From the NCBI RefSeq assembly GCF_017776525.1, contig NZ_JACVEW010000009.1, forward strand, positions 1-64,000: 64,000 nt of DNA, in the 5' to 3' direction. Shown in pieces: positions 46,383 through 56,213 of this stretch; within the stretch, counting starts at the first letter, position 1, and the number at the start of each line of letters is the position of its first letter. A program made the position numbers and the translations under genes. The notes under the pieces were generated by a model that made no database searches, was not told where the DNA came from, and saw only the letters and a program-made list of their open reading frames with translations. Origin of the DNA: Marinobacterium alkalitolerans (GTDB taxonomy: Bacteria; Pseudomonadota; Gammaproteobacteria; Pseudomonadales; Balneatricaceae).

Positions 46383-48422
46383 TTACTTACTCTGGGCCGT
46401 AAAGGGCAGTCGGTCCAGAAGACCATCCAAAGAATCGCCTGTACTCTGGAGGCTTGTTACAATTTTTTCCATCGCCAGGAACTGAGCACTGATACGCGCT
46501 TCAAATTGCTCCATGCGACGATCCAGCTCTTCACGATCGTCGTCGATACGGTCGAGCTGGTTACCCATATTCTCTTCTCGGTTGGCAATACTGCCATCCT
46601 TGGACAGAAAGCGTTCAATCAGGTTGTTAAGCTCACCACCCAGCCCGCGAGAGAAACCAATACTGAAAGTGCCTTCTGCAGCGGCACCCGGACGAACACT
46701 CAGGTTCAAGCCATAGGCGTCCGAGCCCAGTTCTGGCAACAACACTTCACCGGCGCCGAACCCGGGCTCACCGTTGATAGTGCCGGCCACATCTCGCCCA
46801 GCTGTTGACGTTACGCTGCCAGTATCCAGCCCGAGAGTAGCCATGTCTGCCCCCTGGTTACTGAGCGACACTTTAGAGTTGGCACCATATTCGCGGGAGG
46901 TAAATGAGAACTGTCCGGTCGCCGCATCAAAGCCCACATCGACCTTTGCATTGGCACCCTTCAGGTTTTCATCGCCATTAATCAGCGACTGCATCTCAGT
47001 GCGCAGCTCTTCTGCGTTGGCATAGCTTCCGCTCAGGGTAATGGTGTTGGATTTAACACCATTCACTGAAATATCAAAACTGTAGTCACCAGTACTTGCA
47101 TCAAAAGGCGGGGTATCAAACAGAGTACCTATATCCGCTCCACTCAGTACACCCTTGCTTGGGTCCTGCGTAATCTCAACATCATAGCTGCCGGGTACCG
47201 TATTGCCGACACGCGTTCCAGTACCAACTTCAACGAAACTGTTCTCTGAGGAGGTATTCTGGGCAAACAGTTCACCCACCAAGTCAAAGTTATTACTAAA
47301 CGCCGCGCTGAACTCCTCTTCGCTTATGGAGAGCGAACCATCACGTTCGGTACGAATACCCAAATTGGTCAATGCCGTAAATCCGGACTCGATACCATCC
47401 ACTTCATTACCAATCATTTCACGTACTCGGCTGACAAGGGCTTTTGCCGTACCATCCGTCGCCAGATCGCCGCGAACGGTGTTATTGTTTTCATCCTTGC
47501 TGTAACCGGTCAGATTTTTGGCTGTGGTCAGGAAGCTGTTATAGGCTTCGACAAAATCTCGTACCGCCTGCTCTGCAACGCCTTTGTCCACATCAACCGA
47601 AAAGTTTATCTTCTCGCCCACAGAGGCCTTGTTCAGCGTGAAATTAAAGCCGTCAATTACATCATCAATGGTATTGGTTTGACGGTTAATCGTCAGACCA
47701 TTTACCTTCATGACCGCATCGCTCGCCTGCTGGGTTTCAAGGGCGGAAAGGTTTCCCATATTGAAACCAAAATCGGAAAGCGAAGGATCAGAGGCGGTAA
47801 TCTGCATGGCATTGTCAGCACCCGACGGAGAGCTCAGCATCAGCTGATAGTTACCGTCCACGTTCATTACGCTGGCCTGAATGCCCGAATCGCTGTCGTT
47901 GATTTTGTCGGCGATTGTTTCCAGGGAGTCACTGGCGTCAACGGTGATATTGAGTGCTGCCTTGTCACCATTAACGGTAAAGCCGGTCGGGTTGTCACTC
48001 ACATCATAGGCCCACTCACCAAACTGAATGGTCAGCTCGCCACTGTTACCCAAAGCGGCCTTGGGATCTGAGTTCGATCCCATTACCAGCGTCTGGGCAC
48101 TGGCAACGCTTTCAACCTCAATCTGATAGCTGCCCGTTTGAGCACCTGCGTCAAGGGAATTTGGGGTAATGACATCAGTGTCCGGGAAGGCGACCGAACG
48201 GGCATTGAAGGTGTCTGCATTTCCAAGCGGTGACAACACCCCCTGGAACTCGGACAGAGCACTCTTCAGTGTTCCGTAAGCAGAGATCTGCGACTCCAGC
48301 TCTGTTTGACGCTGATCAAGACGCTGCTCTCTGGGTGCACGTTCGATTTCGGTCAGCTGGGACACCAGGCTCTGGGTATCAATCCCTGAACCACCACCCA
48401 ATGACGAAATGATATTGGTCAT
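46383..48422 (-). CDS. fliD: Flagellar filament cap protein FliD (HAP2)
   Basis: 679 residues, long for the family (E. coli 468). The N-terminal coil starts TNIISSLGGGSGIDTQSLV. A flagellin-hook IN-type motif follows the first domain, and the C-terminal helical region ends with REELDRRMEQFEARISAQFLAMEKIVTSL. The extra length is in the central, probably exposed domains. A strong SD (GGGAGG) precedes the ATG. It follows flaG by 51 bases. Confidence 0.94.
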   Translation of the reverse strand: MTNIISSLGGGSGIDTQSLVSQLTEIERAPREQRLDQRQTELESQISAYGTLKSALSEFQGVLSPLGNADTFNARSVAFPDTDVITPNSLDAGAQTGSYQIEVESVASAQTLVMGSNSDPKAALGNSGELTIQFGEWAYDVSDNPTGFTVNGDKAALNITVDASDSLETIADKINDSDSGIQASVMNVDGNYQLMLSSPSGADNAMQITASDPSLSDFGFNMGNLSALETQQASDAVMKVNGLTINRQTNTIDDVIDGFNFTLNKASVGEKINFSVDVDKGVAEQAVRDFVEAYNSFLTTAKNLTGYSKDENNNTVRGDLATDGTAKALVSRVREMIGNEVDGIESGFTALTNLGIRTERDGSLSISEEEFSAAFSNNFDLVGELFAQNTSSENSFVEVGTGTRVGNTVPGSYDVEITQDPSKGVLSGADIGTLFDTPPFDASTGDYSFDISVNGVKSNTITLSGSYANAEELRTEMQSLINGDENLKGANAKVDVGFDAATGQFSFTSREYGANSKVSLSNQGADMATLGLDTGSVTSTAGRDVAGTINGEPGFGAGEVLLPELGSDAYGLNLSVRPGAAAEGTFSIGFSRGLGGELNNLIERFLSKDGSIANREENMGNQLDRIDDDREELDRRMEQFEARISAQFLAMEKIVTSLQSTGDSLDGLLDRLPFTAQSK

Positions 48423-48473
48423 ATAACCTCCCCGATAATGCTGGTGTCAGCTTATCAGAATGGGATGAAGGCG

Positions 48474-48866
48474 TCAGACGGTTTCATCAAAGATGATGCC
48501 CACCATGCCTTCGAGATACTCGGCGAACTTCAGCGTTTCTTCCGTGGGGATCTGTCGCACAACTTCATCGGTTTCCAGGTCCATGACCTTGATCACCACC
48601 TTCTCGGTGGAATCATCAACCGAAAAGTTCAGTGAACGACGCCCACTCTGCATCAGTTCATTCATCTTCTCGACAGCATCCTGCAGCTTGTCCATCGACA
48701 GCTCAGTCTGTTCAGCGGTATTGGTCTGCTGTAAAGCACTGGTGCTGTTATTGACAGTCGAGACTGGCTCCATGCCCGTAGATGAAGGCCCAGACTGTTG
48801 TCGGGAAGATGCCGTATTGGCAGCTACGGTTTGCGGGTTGGATACGCCAGAGGTTTCGATACTCAT
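48474..48866 (-). CDS. flaG: FlaG family protein
   Basis: 130 residues. A low-complexity Ser/Thr/Gln-rich first half precedes the conserved FlaG domain (about 75-130; SGRRSLNFSVDDSTEKVVIKVMDLETDEVVRQIPTEE, in sections). FlaG affects filament length in related polar flagellates. It sits between the fliC terminator and fliD. I see no clear promoter in the 88 bases before it, so it may rely on fliC read-through. Confidence 0.9.
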   Translation of the reverse strand: MSIETSGVSNPQTVAANTASSRQQSGPSSTGMEPVSTVNNSTSALQQTNTAEQTELSMDKLQDAVEKMNELMQSGRRSLNFSVDDSTEKVVIKVMDLETDEVVRQIPTEETLKFAEYLEGMVGIIFDETV

Positions 48867-48887
48867 ACCCTTACCTCTCGTTCAAAA

Positions 48888-48909
48888 GGGCCGCCCGAAG
48901 GGGCGGCCC
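48888..48909 (-). terminator. Terminator of the flagellin gene
   Basis: Nine-base perfect stem GGGCCGCCC / GGGCGGCCC with a four-base loop (CTTC on the minus strand), then TTTTGAA. It lies 46 bases after the fliC stop. Confidence 0.92.
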
Positions 48910-48954
48910 GGATTAAAGAAGACCAGTATCTGTATTCTAGCCTTCTTTACCATC

Positions 48955-50946
48955 TTACTGCAGCAGTGACAGTACCTGCTGCGGTGCTGCGTTGGCCTGT
49001 GCCAGCATGGAAGTACCGGCCTGCTGCAGTACCTGTGAGCGTGACAGCGCTGCAGATTCAGCGGCGAAATCAGCATCCTCGATTCGAGAACGTGCAGCCG
49101 ATACGTTTTCAGAGATGCTGGACAGGTTGTTGATGGTAAAGTCCAGACGGTTATTCACCGCACCCAAGTCACCTCGAGTTGAGTTGATGGTATCAAGGGC
49201 ATTATCGATGATGCCGATCGCTTTCTGCGCACCATTCACAGTAGAGATATCAATACTATTTACTGCAGCCCCGAACTTGCCATCAGCAGTTGTATTAGCG
49301 TCTAACAGGCCAGTAGCATTAGCGCCATTAGAGTTCACATCAACACTAATAGGGCTTCCACTGTCTGAAGTCAGTTTCACCCCACCGGAGGCATCTGCAA
49401 CTGTAACACCACCACCCAATATGGTAGTCAGAGCAGCCCCGTTATCAGAAGCACCGGAGGCATCACCAAAGGTGATCGAAGAAACATCACCCTCAAGACG
49501 CAGGTATTCCCCATCCTGAGCAGCGGAAATGCCAGTACTTGTAGTTTCGGCATTGATGGCCGTAACAAGCGCATCCAAATCTGCACCAGAGGTGATTGTC
49601 ACGCCATTCATTGTAAAGTCACCGGCGGCCCAAGCACCTGTCGCAGCACCAGTATCAATTTCAACAGACGTAAACGCATTGGCAGTAACGCCAGTCTCAC
49701 CGCTTACCTTGTTAATGGCAGCGACTGTATCTTGAAGGTCACCGGACTCACCCGCACCAACCTTCACTCCGTTAATGGTCACATCACCTGCGGCCAGTGT
49801 CGAACCATCACCGGCAGCACCCTCAATCACACCGGAAGTATTATTTTCTCGAAAACCAAAAGCTGCCAAGGTCGCCGTATCACCGACAGACCCTCTCTCT
49901 ACAAGTACCGGCTCGCCATCATCGGAGTTCAAGGTGATTGACGCAGCAGCATCTGTCAAGGTACCAGTGGCCCCGGCAACGTCCGAACCATTGGTAGTCA
50001 TATCAATGCCTGCCACATTTTCTGCACTGATAGTAAGCTTTCCATCGTCACCAACTGAGGCAGAAATCAGACCACCACCTTCTTCATTCAGTTTAGCGAC
50101 GAGTTCGTCCATGTTTTCGGTACCAGTCACACTAATCGCGGCAGTTGTACCATCCAGTTTATCAAGGCTGATCGTAAGTGTATCCGTACCCTCTACCAGC
50201 ACACCTGTGCCGACACTTGAAGCAGTAGTCTCCGCATAAGTCCCAGCGGTAACTCCACGCACATTGGTATTGATTTTATCGATCAACTCACCGAAGTTGT
50301 CAGTACCCCCAGTCCAGCTTTCGCCTGTCGCCAAAATAGACTGCCCATTAATATCAATAGAGTTAGCAGTCAATGTGGTAGTATCTGCAACGAGAGTACT
50401 GGCCGCACCCATAACATCAGAGCTGGTTGATCCCAGGCCAAGAGTCTTGGCATCCATCGCCTGCACTTCAAAGGTAATGGTTTCATTAGCCTCAGAACCT
50501 ACCTGCAGGTCGACTTTACCCAGAGAGCCATCCAGAATTTTCTGACCGTTGAAAGAAGTGGTTTCAGAAATACGGTTCAGCTCTTCTTTCAGCTGTTTAA
50601 CCTCTGCGTTCAGTGTAGAGCGGTTACCTTCAGAGTAGGTACCGTTCGCAGACTGGATGGACAGTTCGCGCATACGCTGCAGAATGTTGGTGGACTCTTC
50701 CAGCGCACCCTCAGCCGTCTGGATCAGGGAGATACCGTCGTTGGCGTTACGAACGGCCTGGTCCAGACCACGTACCTGAGAGGTCATGCGGTTGGAGATT
50801 GCCAGACCGGCGGCATCGTCAGCAGCGGAGTTGATGCGCTTACCGCTGGTCAAACGCTCCATTGCGGTGTTCAGGTCATTGTTGGTTTTAGTCAGCTGGT
50901 TCTGTGCGTTCAGCGACATGATGTTGGAGTTGATTACCATTGCCAT
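48955..50946 (-). CDS. fliC: Flagellin
   Basis: 663 residues, larger than most single-polar-flagellum flagellins. Conserved D0/D1 ends: [18 protein letters not shown] ... [21 protein letters not shown] at the N-terminus, and [34 protein letters not shown]... LSLLQ at the C-terminus (in sections). Residues about 180-565 are a Thr/Ala/Gly-rich variable region with repeated flagellin-hook IN-like units ([59 protein letters not shown]). The DNA of the middle is more AT-rich than the ends. AGGAG precedes the ATG. Two sigma-28 promoters lie upstream. Confidence 0.97.
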   Translation of the reverse strand: MAMVINSNIMSLNAQNQLTKTNNDLNTAMERLTSGKRINSAADDAAGLAISNRMTSQVRGLDQAVRNANDGISLIQTAEGALEESTNILQRMRELSIQSANGTYSEGNRSTLNAEVKQLKEELNRISETTSFNGQKILDGSLGKVDLQVGSEANETITFEVQAMDAKTLGLGSTSSDVMGAASTLVADTTTLTANSIDINGQSILATGESWTGGTDNFGELIDKINTNVRGVTAGTYAETTASSVGTGVLVEGTDTLTISLDKLDGTTAAISVTGTENMDELVAKLNEEGGGLISASVGDDGKLTISAENVAGIDMTTNGSDVAGATGTLTDAAASITLNSDDGEPVLVERGSVGDTATLAAFGFRENNTSGVIEGAAGDGSTLAAGDVTINGVKVGAGESGDLQDTVAAINKVSGETGVTANAFTSVEIDTGAATGAWAAGDFTMNGVTITSGADLDALVTAINAETTSTGISAAQDGEYLRLEGDVSSITFGDASGASDNGAALTTILGGGVTVADASGGVKLTSDSGSPISVDVNSNGANATGLLDANTTADGKFGAAVNSIDISTVNGAQKAIGIIDNALDTINSTRGDLGAVNNRLDFTINNLSSISENVSAARSRIEDADFAAESAALSRSQVLQQAGTSMLAQANAAPQQVLSLLQ

Positions 50947-51036
50947 GAGTGTATCTCCTCAGATAGCGACCGTTTCACTTGGTCGACTGTATGCAATTAG
51001 TGCAAAGCCTGGGGCGTTTACCGCCGTGTACTTTGT

Positions 51037-51063
51037 GTATCGGCCCCAGGGACAGAAGCTTTA
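51037..51063 (-). promoter_or_regulatory. Sigma-28 (FliA) promoter P1 of fliC
   Basis: Minus strand: TAAA at 51,063-51,060, exactly 15 bases, then GCCGATA at 51,044-51,038. This is a full match to the FliA consensus spacing. The -10 is about 92 bases upstream of the flagellin ATG, giving a leader of roughly 85 bases. Confidence 0.9.
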
Positions 51064-51099
51064 AAACTTTTTTCTGTCACCTGCTGCGCTTGAATACTT

Positions 51100-51126
51100 G
51101 TATCGGCCACGTCAGACTCGGCATTA
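51100..51126 (-). promoter_or_regulatory. Possible second sigma-28 promoter P2 of fliC
   Basis: GCCGATAC repeats 63 bases upstream of P1, with TAAT in the -35 place at the same 15-base spacing. The -10 and its flank (GGCCGATACA) are identical to P1. The -35 is one base off TAAA, so this is weaker or a duplication remnant. Confidence 0.55.
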
Positions 51127-51146
51127 GATAAATATGAGGATTTTCC

Positions 51147-51467
51147 ATGGACACCATTACTGCACTCGCGCTGGAACTTTTGCAGGCAACGAAAACACTG
51201 GTGGAACGCTGTGAGCAGGAAGACTGGGATGCCATTGCCCCTATACAAGCCCAGCGTGAGCAGCTGGTCGCCGCCCTGGATAAGGAAAGCCAGCAGCCTT
51301 ACCCCCGCGACGTCCTGGTCGGCTGTCGCAGCCTGCTGACTGAAGCACAGGCTCTTGAGCAGCGTGCTACCCAGATTCTGACTCAACAGAAAGAAGAAGC
51401 AGGCGAGGCATTCCAAAAACTGAAAGCGGCCGATAAGGCACGCAAGGCCTACGACCGCTTTCGCTAG
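51147..51467 (+). CDS. FliT-like small helical protein on the plus strand
   Basis: 106 residues, predicted all-helical, with pattern typical of FliT-type chaperones (LQATKTLVERCEQEDWDAIAPIQAQREQLVAAL ... AQKEEAGE ... KARKAYDRF at the C-terminus). FliT binds the FliD cap protein and is usually encoded right after fliS on the same strand. Here it lies alone between fliC and flgL, on the opposite strand to all other flagellar genes, 14 bases from the flgL stop (convergent). A GAGGA SD precedes the ATG. FlgN-like is an alternative; neither flgN nor another fliT is in the window. Confidence 0.65.
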   Translation: MDTITALALELLQATKTLVERCEQEDWDAIAPIQAQREQLVAALDKESQQPYPRDVLVGCRSLLTEAQALEQRATQILTQQKEEAGEAFQKLKAADKARKAYDRFR

Positions 51468-51481
51468 AATGGAGCCCTGAA

Positions 51482-53077
51482 TCAGCGAATATAGTTGAAC
51501 AGGCTCAGGTCCTTTATTTTGCTGAAGCTGGAGAAGGTGGCTTCAAGTGCCAGGCTGCGTTTGGCCAGCTCGGTTGAGGCTGCCGCATAGTCCAGATCCT
51601 GCACCGCCGACAGTGTCCCTTCTGTCATCAGTTTGAAGTCCGTATTACTGAGTTCAGCCTTATCCAGCTTATTCACACGCGCACCCAGCGTGGAAGTCGC
51701 TTCCGACAACCGTCCCTGAGACTGATTCAGCTGATCAAGTGTCAAGGCAAACCGTTCACTCAGCTCGGCCTTGGCCAGCGCTTTACCGTCGACCGGTTCG
51801 CGCATCAGTTCCACCGTTTCCATTACAGCATTCAGGATATTGGTGGGGGGCTGATCAAACTGCAACCTGGTTTCAGACGTTGCCGGCGTATCAACTGCAA
51901 AAGCAGCAGTGGACGTATCCGTTACCGATGAAAGATCCACATCGAAGCTGACGGCCGGAGGGCCTGCCAGGTTCACGGTCTGGGTCGGTGCGCCCGAAGC
52001 GATACCGGTGGCAGACGCCAGAACATTGCCAGCCTGGTCGGTCACTTCATAGGCATATTCATCCGCGGTTTCGTCATACGACGCACTGATCGAGACATCA
52101 CCCGTGGTTTCACGCATCAGTTGCAGAAAGTCTGCTTGAGAGGATACGTTTGTGGTATCCAGCATGTCACTGCCAGCCCCATAGGTACTGACTGCGGAAG
52201 GAGCCGGGCTGGCTGGTTCAGTTAGCTCAAGGTTAACAAACGCCCCGGGCAGTTTGATTTCCGGCACGTTTCCGGTGGTAAAAGGAATACCCTGCTGTGG
52301 GGTATCATTAGCGTCCCGCACTACATTGCCGGCGCTGTCTCTAAGGGTGAAGGTGCTGACCGTTGACCCTGACCCACTGTCCACATACTGATCAACCTCG
52401 ACCAGAATATCCCCGGTCTCACGCATGAAACCTTCAAATGCATCCACATCGGTGATACGCACGGACTCTTCTGTCAACGCCGCTTTCAGGCTGCCGGTTG
52501 CCTTCAGGCCCGGTTCATCGGTCACCGATTCAAACAGATACTTGCCGTTGTCAGTAGACTGAACATACAGGGCACTCGACACCTGAATATCCCGGCTGGT
52601 GCCGTCACCCTGATACTGATATCGGCCGCCCTGCTCAACATATGTCTGAACGTTGCCCTGTGAGCCCGAAAACAGATACTCGCCTTTTGCATCCTGTGTA
52701 TTCATCAAGCCGGCCGAGTATTCAACCAGCTCTTCCAGCTCGTATGAAATCGTTGTGCGGTCTGCATCGCTGAGCGTACCATTAGCCGCATACAGTACCA
52801 GCTCACGCATGCGATCCTGGGCGGTATTCAGGTCATCCAGTGTGGTTTCTTCCAGCTCCAAACGACGACGAGAAGCGTCTATGTTGGTCTGGAACATCTC
52901 CAGCTGCGCCAGCTCACGCTTCAGGCTCACGACCTGACTGGCGCCCACCGGATCTTCCGCCAGGCGGGTAAACTGCTTGCCGCTGGACAGCTTGTCCTGG
53001 ATATCCAGCAATGATGACTGGTTCTCCATCATGCTGTTGCTGGCATTAAAAAAGATCTGACCGGTTGAGATACGCAT
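51482..53077 (-). CDS. flgL: Hook-filament junction protein FlgL (HAP3)
   Basis: 531 residues, long (E. coli 317). The N-terminal flagellin-like region is MRISTGQIFFNASNSMMENQ ... SSGKQFTRLAEDPVGASQV; the C-terminal helix is DLDYAAASTELAKRSLALEATFSSFSKI (in sections). The extra length is a central insert (about 190-400). It lies 2 bases after flgK and joins filament to hook with FlgK. Confidence 0.94.
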   Translation of the reverse strand: MRISTGQIFFNASNSMMENQSSLLDIQDKLSSGKQFTRLAEDPVGASQVVSLKRELAQLEMFQTNIDASRRRLELEETTLDDLNTAQDRMRELVLYAANGTLSDADRTTISYELEELVEYSAGLMNTQDAKGEYLFSGSQGNVQTYVEQGGRYQYQGDGTSRDIQVSSALYVQSTDNGKYLFESVTDEPGLKATGSLKAALTEESVRITDVDAFEGFMRETGDILVEVDQYVDSGSGSTVSTFTLRDSAGNVVRDANDTPQQGIPFTTGNVPEIKLPGAFVNLELTEPASPAPSAVSTYGAGSDMLDTTNVSSQADFLQLMRETTGDVSISASYDETADEYAYEVTDQAGNVLASATGIASGAPTQTVNLAGPPAVSFDVDLSSVTDTSTAAFAVDTPATSETRLQFDQPPTNILNAVMETVELMREPVDGKALAKAELSERFALTLDQLNQSQGRLSEATSTLGARVNKLDKAELSNTDFKLMTEGTLSAVQDLDYAAASTELAKRSLALEATFSSFSKIKDLSLFNYIR

Positions 53078-53079
53078 AC

Positions 53080-55098
53080 TTATCTCCTCACAGCACTGAT
53101 CAGGCTGTCAAAAATAGACTGATAGGCCGAAATCAGCTGAGCAGACGCGGAATAGGCCTGCTGAAACTTGACCAGGTTGGCGGCTTCTTCATCCAGGTTC
53201 ACACCCGCCACACTCTGCAACGCACTTTCACTGGACTGCAGTACCGCCTTGCTGGAGGTGTAAGCAATCTCGGATGTGCTGGCCTGCGTTCCCACCTTGG
53301 CCAACATCTGGCCATAGGTGTCCTGGTAACTGAACCCGTTCACCAATGGCTCATCCTGAAAGTTGGACATGGCCAAAGCGTTCGAGTTGTCAGAGTAACC
53401 ATCAACGTTGCGCTCTATGGTGAATCGATCGCCCGGATTGGGCTGGTTTTCCAGTGTAATGCCGTAGTCTTCCAGTTCAATCGGCTCCCCTTCTGCGTAT
53501 TCAATCTGTTCCATGTCATCAAATACGACCGGGTTATCCGGATCACTCATGTCATATACCGTAAAGGTCGGCACATCGCTGCCCGCGGCTGGCGCGTTGA
53601 ACACGATCTCCAGCGGCAGCGTCACATTTCCTGAACGCAGGGCCGAAGTATCCTTGGCGTTTGTCACCTCAAGGGCAGCGATTTCAGCATTGCCGCTATT
53701 GGTACTGGCCGCTTCGGCCCGCAAGGGCGATGCCAGCGCCAACAGCTTGGGATTGGTAATTTCGGTATCCATCAACTGGGCGCCGGTACGTGTCGGCTGA
53801 ACCAGAAAACTGTCACCGGTACTGTAACCGCTGCTGGAAGCCTCCAGATGCACGGTCATACCATCCAGGCTGATTTTCAACTTGTTGCCATCCCGCTCGA
53901 ATACGCGATCCTGCTGCAGTGTTTGTTGATCTGAGGGCAAGGTTGCGATGTCTGTAAAATCGGACATATCAAAGCGTTGACCATCACTCAGCCGGGTAAC
54001 AACGAAGTCATTCACACCGGTGAACTTCACCTCATAATCACTGGCGGTCAGGTCAGTAACATCATAGAAATTAACGGTGGAGCTCAGGGTGGGGTTTTTG
54101 TTGCCACTATTGGCTGTCACCTGCCCGTATTCGATAGGCGTAAACAGGTTTTCACCCATATCGCCGTTCAGGTCCATGCCTTTCCGGTGCTGCTCATTCA
54201 TGCTTTCGGAGAAAACGATCGCCAGGCGGCCAACTTCGCTGATGGTCGGGTTCAACACCTCGTCCTTGTAGCGCCGCAATCCGCCAATGGCGCCCTGACC
54301 CAGCTGGTCGGTTACATTCGCCGTGGTAGCACCATTGGTCATAAAGATATCCAGCTGGGACGGATCTGACTCGCTGTTGCGTAGTTCCAAACGTGCGGCG
54401 GAACTGCCGATAATCAGCGGCTGGCCCTGCCCCATCATCACGTTGTAGGAAGATCCGCCATTCTGCTCGATGACATCGACATTGATATATCCAGACAACT
54501 CCTTGACCAGCAGGTCGCGCTTATCCTTCAGCACATTGGAATTCTGACCAGACGCATCCAGCGTGCCGATCTGCACATTCAAATCCGCGATATTCTGGGT
54601 GATAGAGTTGACCGAATTGGTCATGCTGCGCAGTTCTGTGTTGATCAAGTCACTCTGCTCACGGAGCTTGGCGTCAAAATCCGTGAAGGAGTTGGTGAGT
54701 GATTTGGCCTCGGCCAGGAAAAGCTCGCGGTTGGCGATGAACAGGGGGTCATCCACTACCTGCTGCAGCGACTCAAAATAGCTGTCCATGGACGCCGACA
54801 GGCTGGTGGACTCGGACACCATCATTTTGTCAAGCAGCGCAATTTTTTCGGAGAAGGCTTCGTTGCTGCTCATGACAGACGTATCCGACCAGACCTGACG
54901 CACCAGAAACTGGTCTGTAACACGTTTAATATCTTGAACTTCCACCCCAAGAACCGGAGGGTCCTGGGTACCGAACTGCACCGTCTGACGGGTATAACCG
55001 TCAGTGTTCACGTTGGCGATGTTCTGGCCCACATTGGACAAGGCTGTCTGGTTCGCATTCAGTGCCTGAACACCGATATTAAGAATACTGGAACTCAT
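53080..55098 (-). CDS. flgK: Hook-filament junction protein FlgK (HAP1)
   Basis: 672 residues. The N-terminus SSILNIGVQALNANQTALSN with GQNIANVNTDGYTRQTVQF is the axial-protein motif; the C-terminus VNLDEEAANLVKFQQAYSASAQLISAYQSIFDSLIS is typical. The central domains vary. A sigma-28 promoter lies upstream and a small hairpin sits in front of the SD (GGAG), so flgK-flgL can be switched on late with fliC. Confidence 0.95.
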   Translation of the reverse strand: MSSSILNIGVQALNANQTALSNVGQNIANVNTDGYTRQTVQFGTQDPPVLGVEVQDIKRVTDQFLVRQVWSDTSVMSSNEAFSEKIALLDKMMVSESTSLSASMDSYFESLQQVVDDPLFIANRELFLAEAKSLTNSFTDFDAKLREQSDLINTELRSMTNSVNSITQNIADLNVQIGTLDASGQNSNVLKDKRDLLVKELSGYINVDVIEQNGGSSYNVMMGQGQPLIIGSSAARLELRNSESDPSQLDIFMTNGATTANVTDQLGQGAIGGLRRYKDEVLNPTISEVGRLAIVFSESMNEQHRKGMDLNGDMGENLFTPIEYGQVTANSGNKNPTLSSTVNFYDVTDLTASDYEVKFTGVNDFVVTRLSDGQRFDMSDFTDIATLPSDQQTLQQDRVFERDGNKLKISLDGMTVHLEASSSGYSTGDSFLVQPTRTGAQLMDTEITNPKLLALASPLRAEAASTNSGNAEIAALEVTNAKDTSALRSGNVTLPLEIVFNAPAAGSDVPTFTVYDMSDPDNPVVFDDMEQIEYAEGEPIELEDYGITLENQPNPGDRFTIERNVDGYSDNSNALAMSNFQDEPLVNGFSYQDTYGQMLAKVGTQASTSEIAYTSSKAVLQSSESALQSVAGVNLDEEAANLVKFQQAYSASAQLISAYQSIFDSLISAVRR

Positions 55099-55110
55099 AA
55101 AATGTCTCCG

Positions 55111-55131
55111 GGCATAGCATGGTTCTATGCC
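55111..55131 (-). other. Stem-loop directly before the flgK ribosome-binding site
   Basis: GGCATAG-7 bases-CTATGCC, a 7-bp perfect stem ending 2 bases before the GGAG of flgK. No T run, so not a terminator. It lies inside the leader of the sigma-28 transcript. Confidence 0.55.
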
Positions 55132-55149
55132 AATACAGTCATGCCCTTG

Positions 55150-55176
55150 TTATCGGCCAAACCTCAGCCTTCTTGA
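55150..55176 (-). promoter_or_regulatory. Sigma-28 (FliA) promoter of flgK-flgL
   Basis: Minus strand: TCAAGAAG, then GCCGATAA with the TCAA-to-GCCGATAA gap of exactly 15 bases. GCCGATAA is the full -10 consensus and TCAAG is the Pseudomonas-type -35. It overlaps the end of flgJ; the -10 is about 52 bases before the flgK ATG. Confidence 0.82.
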
Positions 55177-56213
55177 GGCCCCGAGCCAAAGGCGGCCAGC
55201 AGATCACCGTTGAAAATGCGCTCAATTTTGGCGGCATATTCCGGGTCGGTCGCATAACCGGCATTGTGCAGCTCACGAACAAACCGACTCGGGTCACTGC
55301 CCTGCTCCAGTGCCTGCTGGTAGCGCGGGTTCGTTTGCAGAAAATCCACGTAATCATTAAAGCTGGCTTCATAGCCTTCATACGCGCGGAAGCGCGCCTG
55401 CTCTTTCTCGGGCACCCCACCGCGATACTCCAACGTCTGCACCTGAACCGCATCCCCCTGCCAACGGCTGTCGGCCTTGATATTGAACAGGTTGAAGCTG
55501 CTTTTGCCGGTCGCCGTATCTCGCGTCACAAACTTGCCCCACCCGGTCTCGAGCGCAGCCTGCGCCAGCAACACCGATGGATTGACGCCCAAGGATCTGG
55601 CGGCCTTTTCCGCCAGCGGCATCAGTGAGTTGATAAACTCAGCCGGGCTCTCAAAGCGATTGGGCAGATCTGCCGTAGCGTTTCGATCCGAGGTTTCGGT
55701 GCCAGCAACAGCCTGAGCCTGCTCAGGGTCATCCACCTGCTGGGTCGCTTGCGCGGGAGCCTGGTGATCAGCCTCCACCGGTGCAGTATAGCCCACACCC
55801 GCTGGCTGGCTGATTGGACCGCTGCTGAGGGCGCGGTTGAGCATCTGCTCGGTCAGTGACTGACGCTCATCTCCATCCTTGTCACCGCTCGCAGGCTGGC
55901 TGAGCTGCTTGACGATGATATCGGCCAGCCCAATGCTGTCTTTTCTGGACAGGTCCAGCGTGAGCTGCTGGTCGAACATCTCCTGATAGAACTTCACATC
56001 GCTGGAGTTGAACGGGCTGTCGGCCGCCAGCACATCGTTGGCCTGGCGCATGCTTTTGAGCATCATGTTCATGAACAGCTGCTCAAACTCCTGCGCCACG
56101 CCTTTCAGCGCTGCCTGCTCATCCGTTTTGGCCTGCCCCTTCAGTTTGCTGAGCTGGTTCAGGTCCGTGAACAGGGAGGACGAGGAGGGGTCGAAACCAC
56201 TTTTAATCGCCAT
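55164..56213 (-). CDS. flgJ: Rod assembly protein with muramidase domain, FlgJ
   Basis: 349 residues, the two-domain form. The N-terminal rod-cap domain (about 1-125; LKGVAQEFEQLFMNMMLKSMRQAND, DMLKSMR-type helix) is linked by a Gln/Ala-rich spacer to the C-terminal GH73 N-acetylglucosaminidase domain (about 185-330; PSVLLAQAALETGWGKFV carries the catalytic Glu). It cuts the wall so the rod can pass. Its ATG overlaps the flgI stop by one base. Confidence 0.95.
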   Translation of the reverse strand: MAIKSGFDPSSSSLFTDLNQLSKLKGQAKTDEQAALKGVAQEFEQLFMNMMLKSMRQANDVLAADSPFNSSDVKFYQEMFDQQLTLDLSRKDSIGLADIIVKQLSQPASGDKDGDERQSLTEQMLNRALSSGPISQPAGVGYTAPVEADHQAPAQATQQVDDPEQAQAVAGTETSDRNATADLPNRFESPAEFINSLMPLAEKAARSLGVNPSVLLAQAALETGWGKFVTRDTATGKSSFNLFNIKADSRWQGDAVQVQTLEYRGGVPEKEQARFRAYEGYEASFNDYVDFLQTNPRYQQALEQGSDPSRFVRELHNAGYATDPEYAAKIERIFNGDLLAAFGSGPQEG

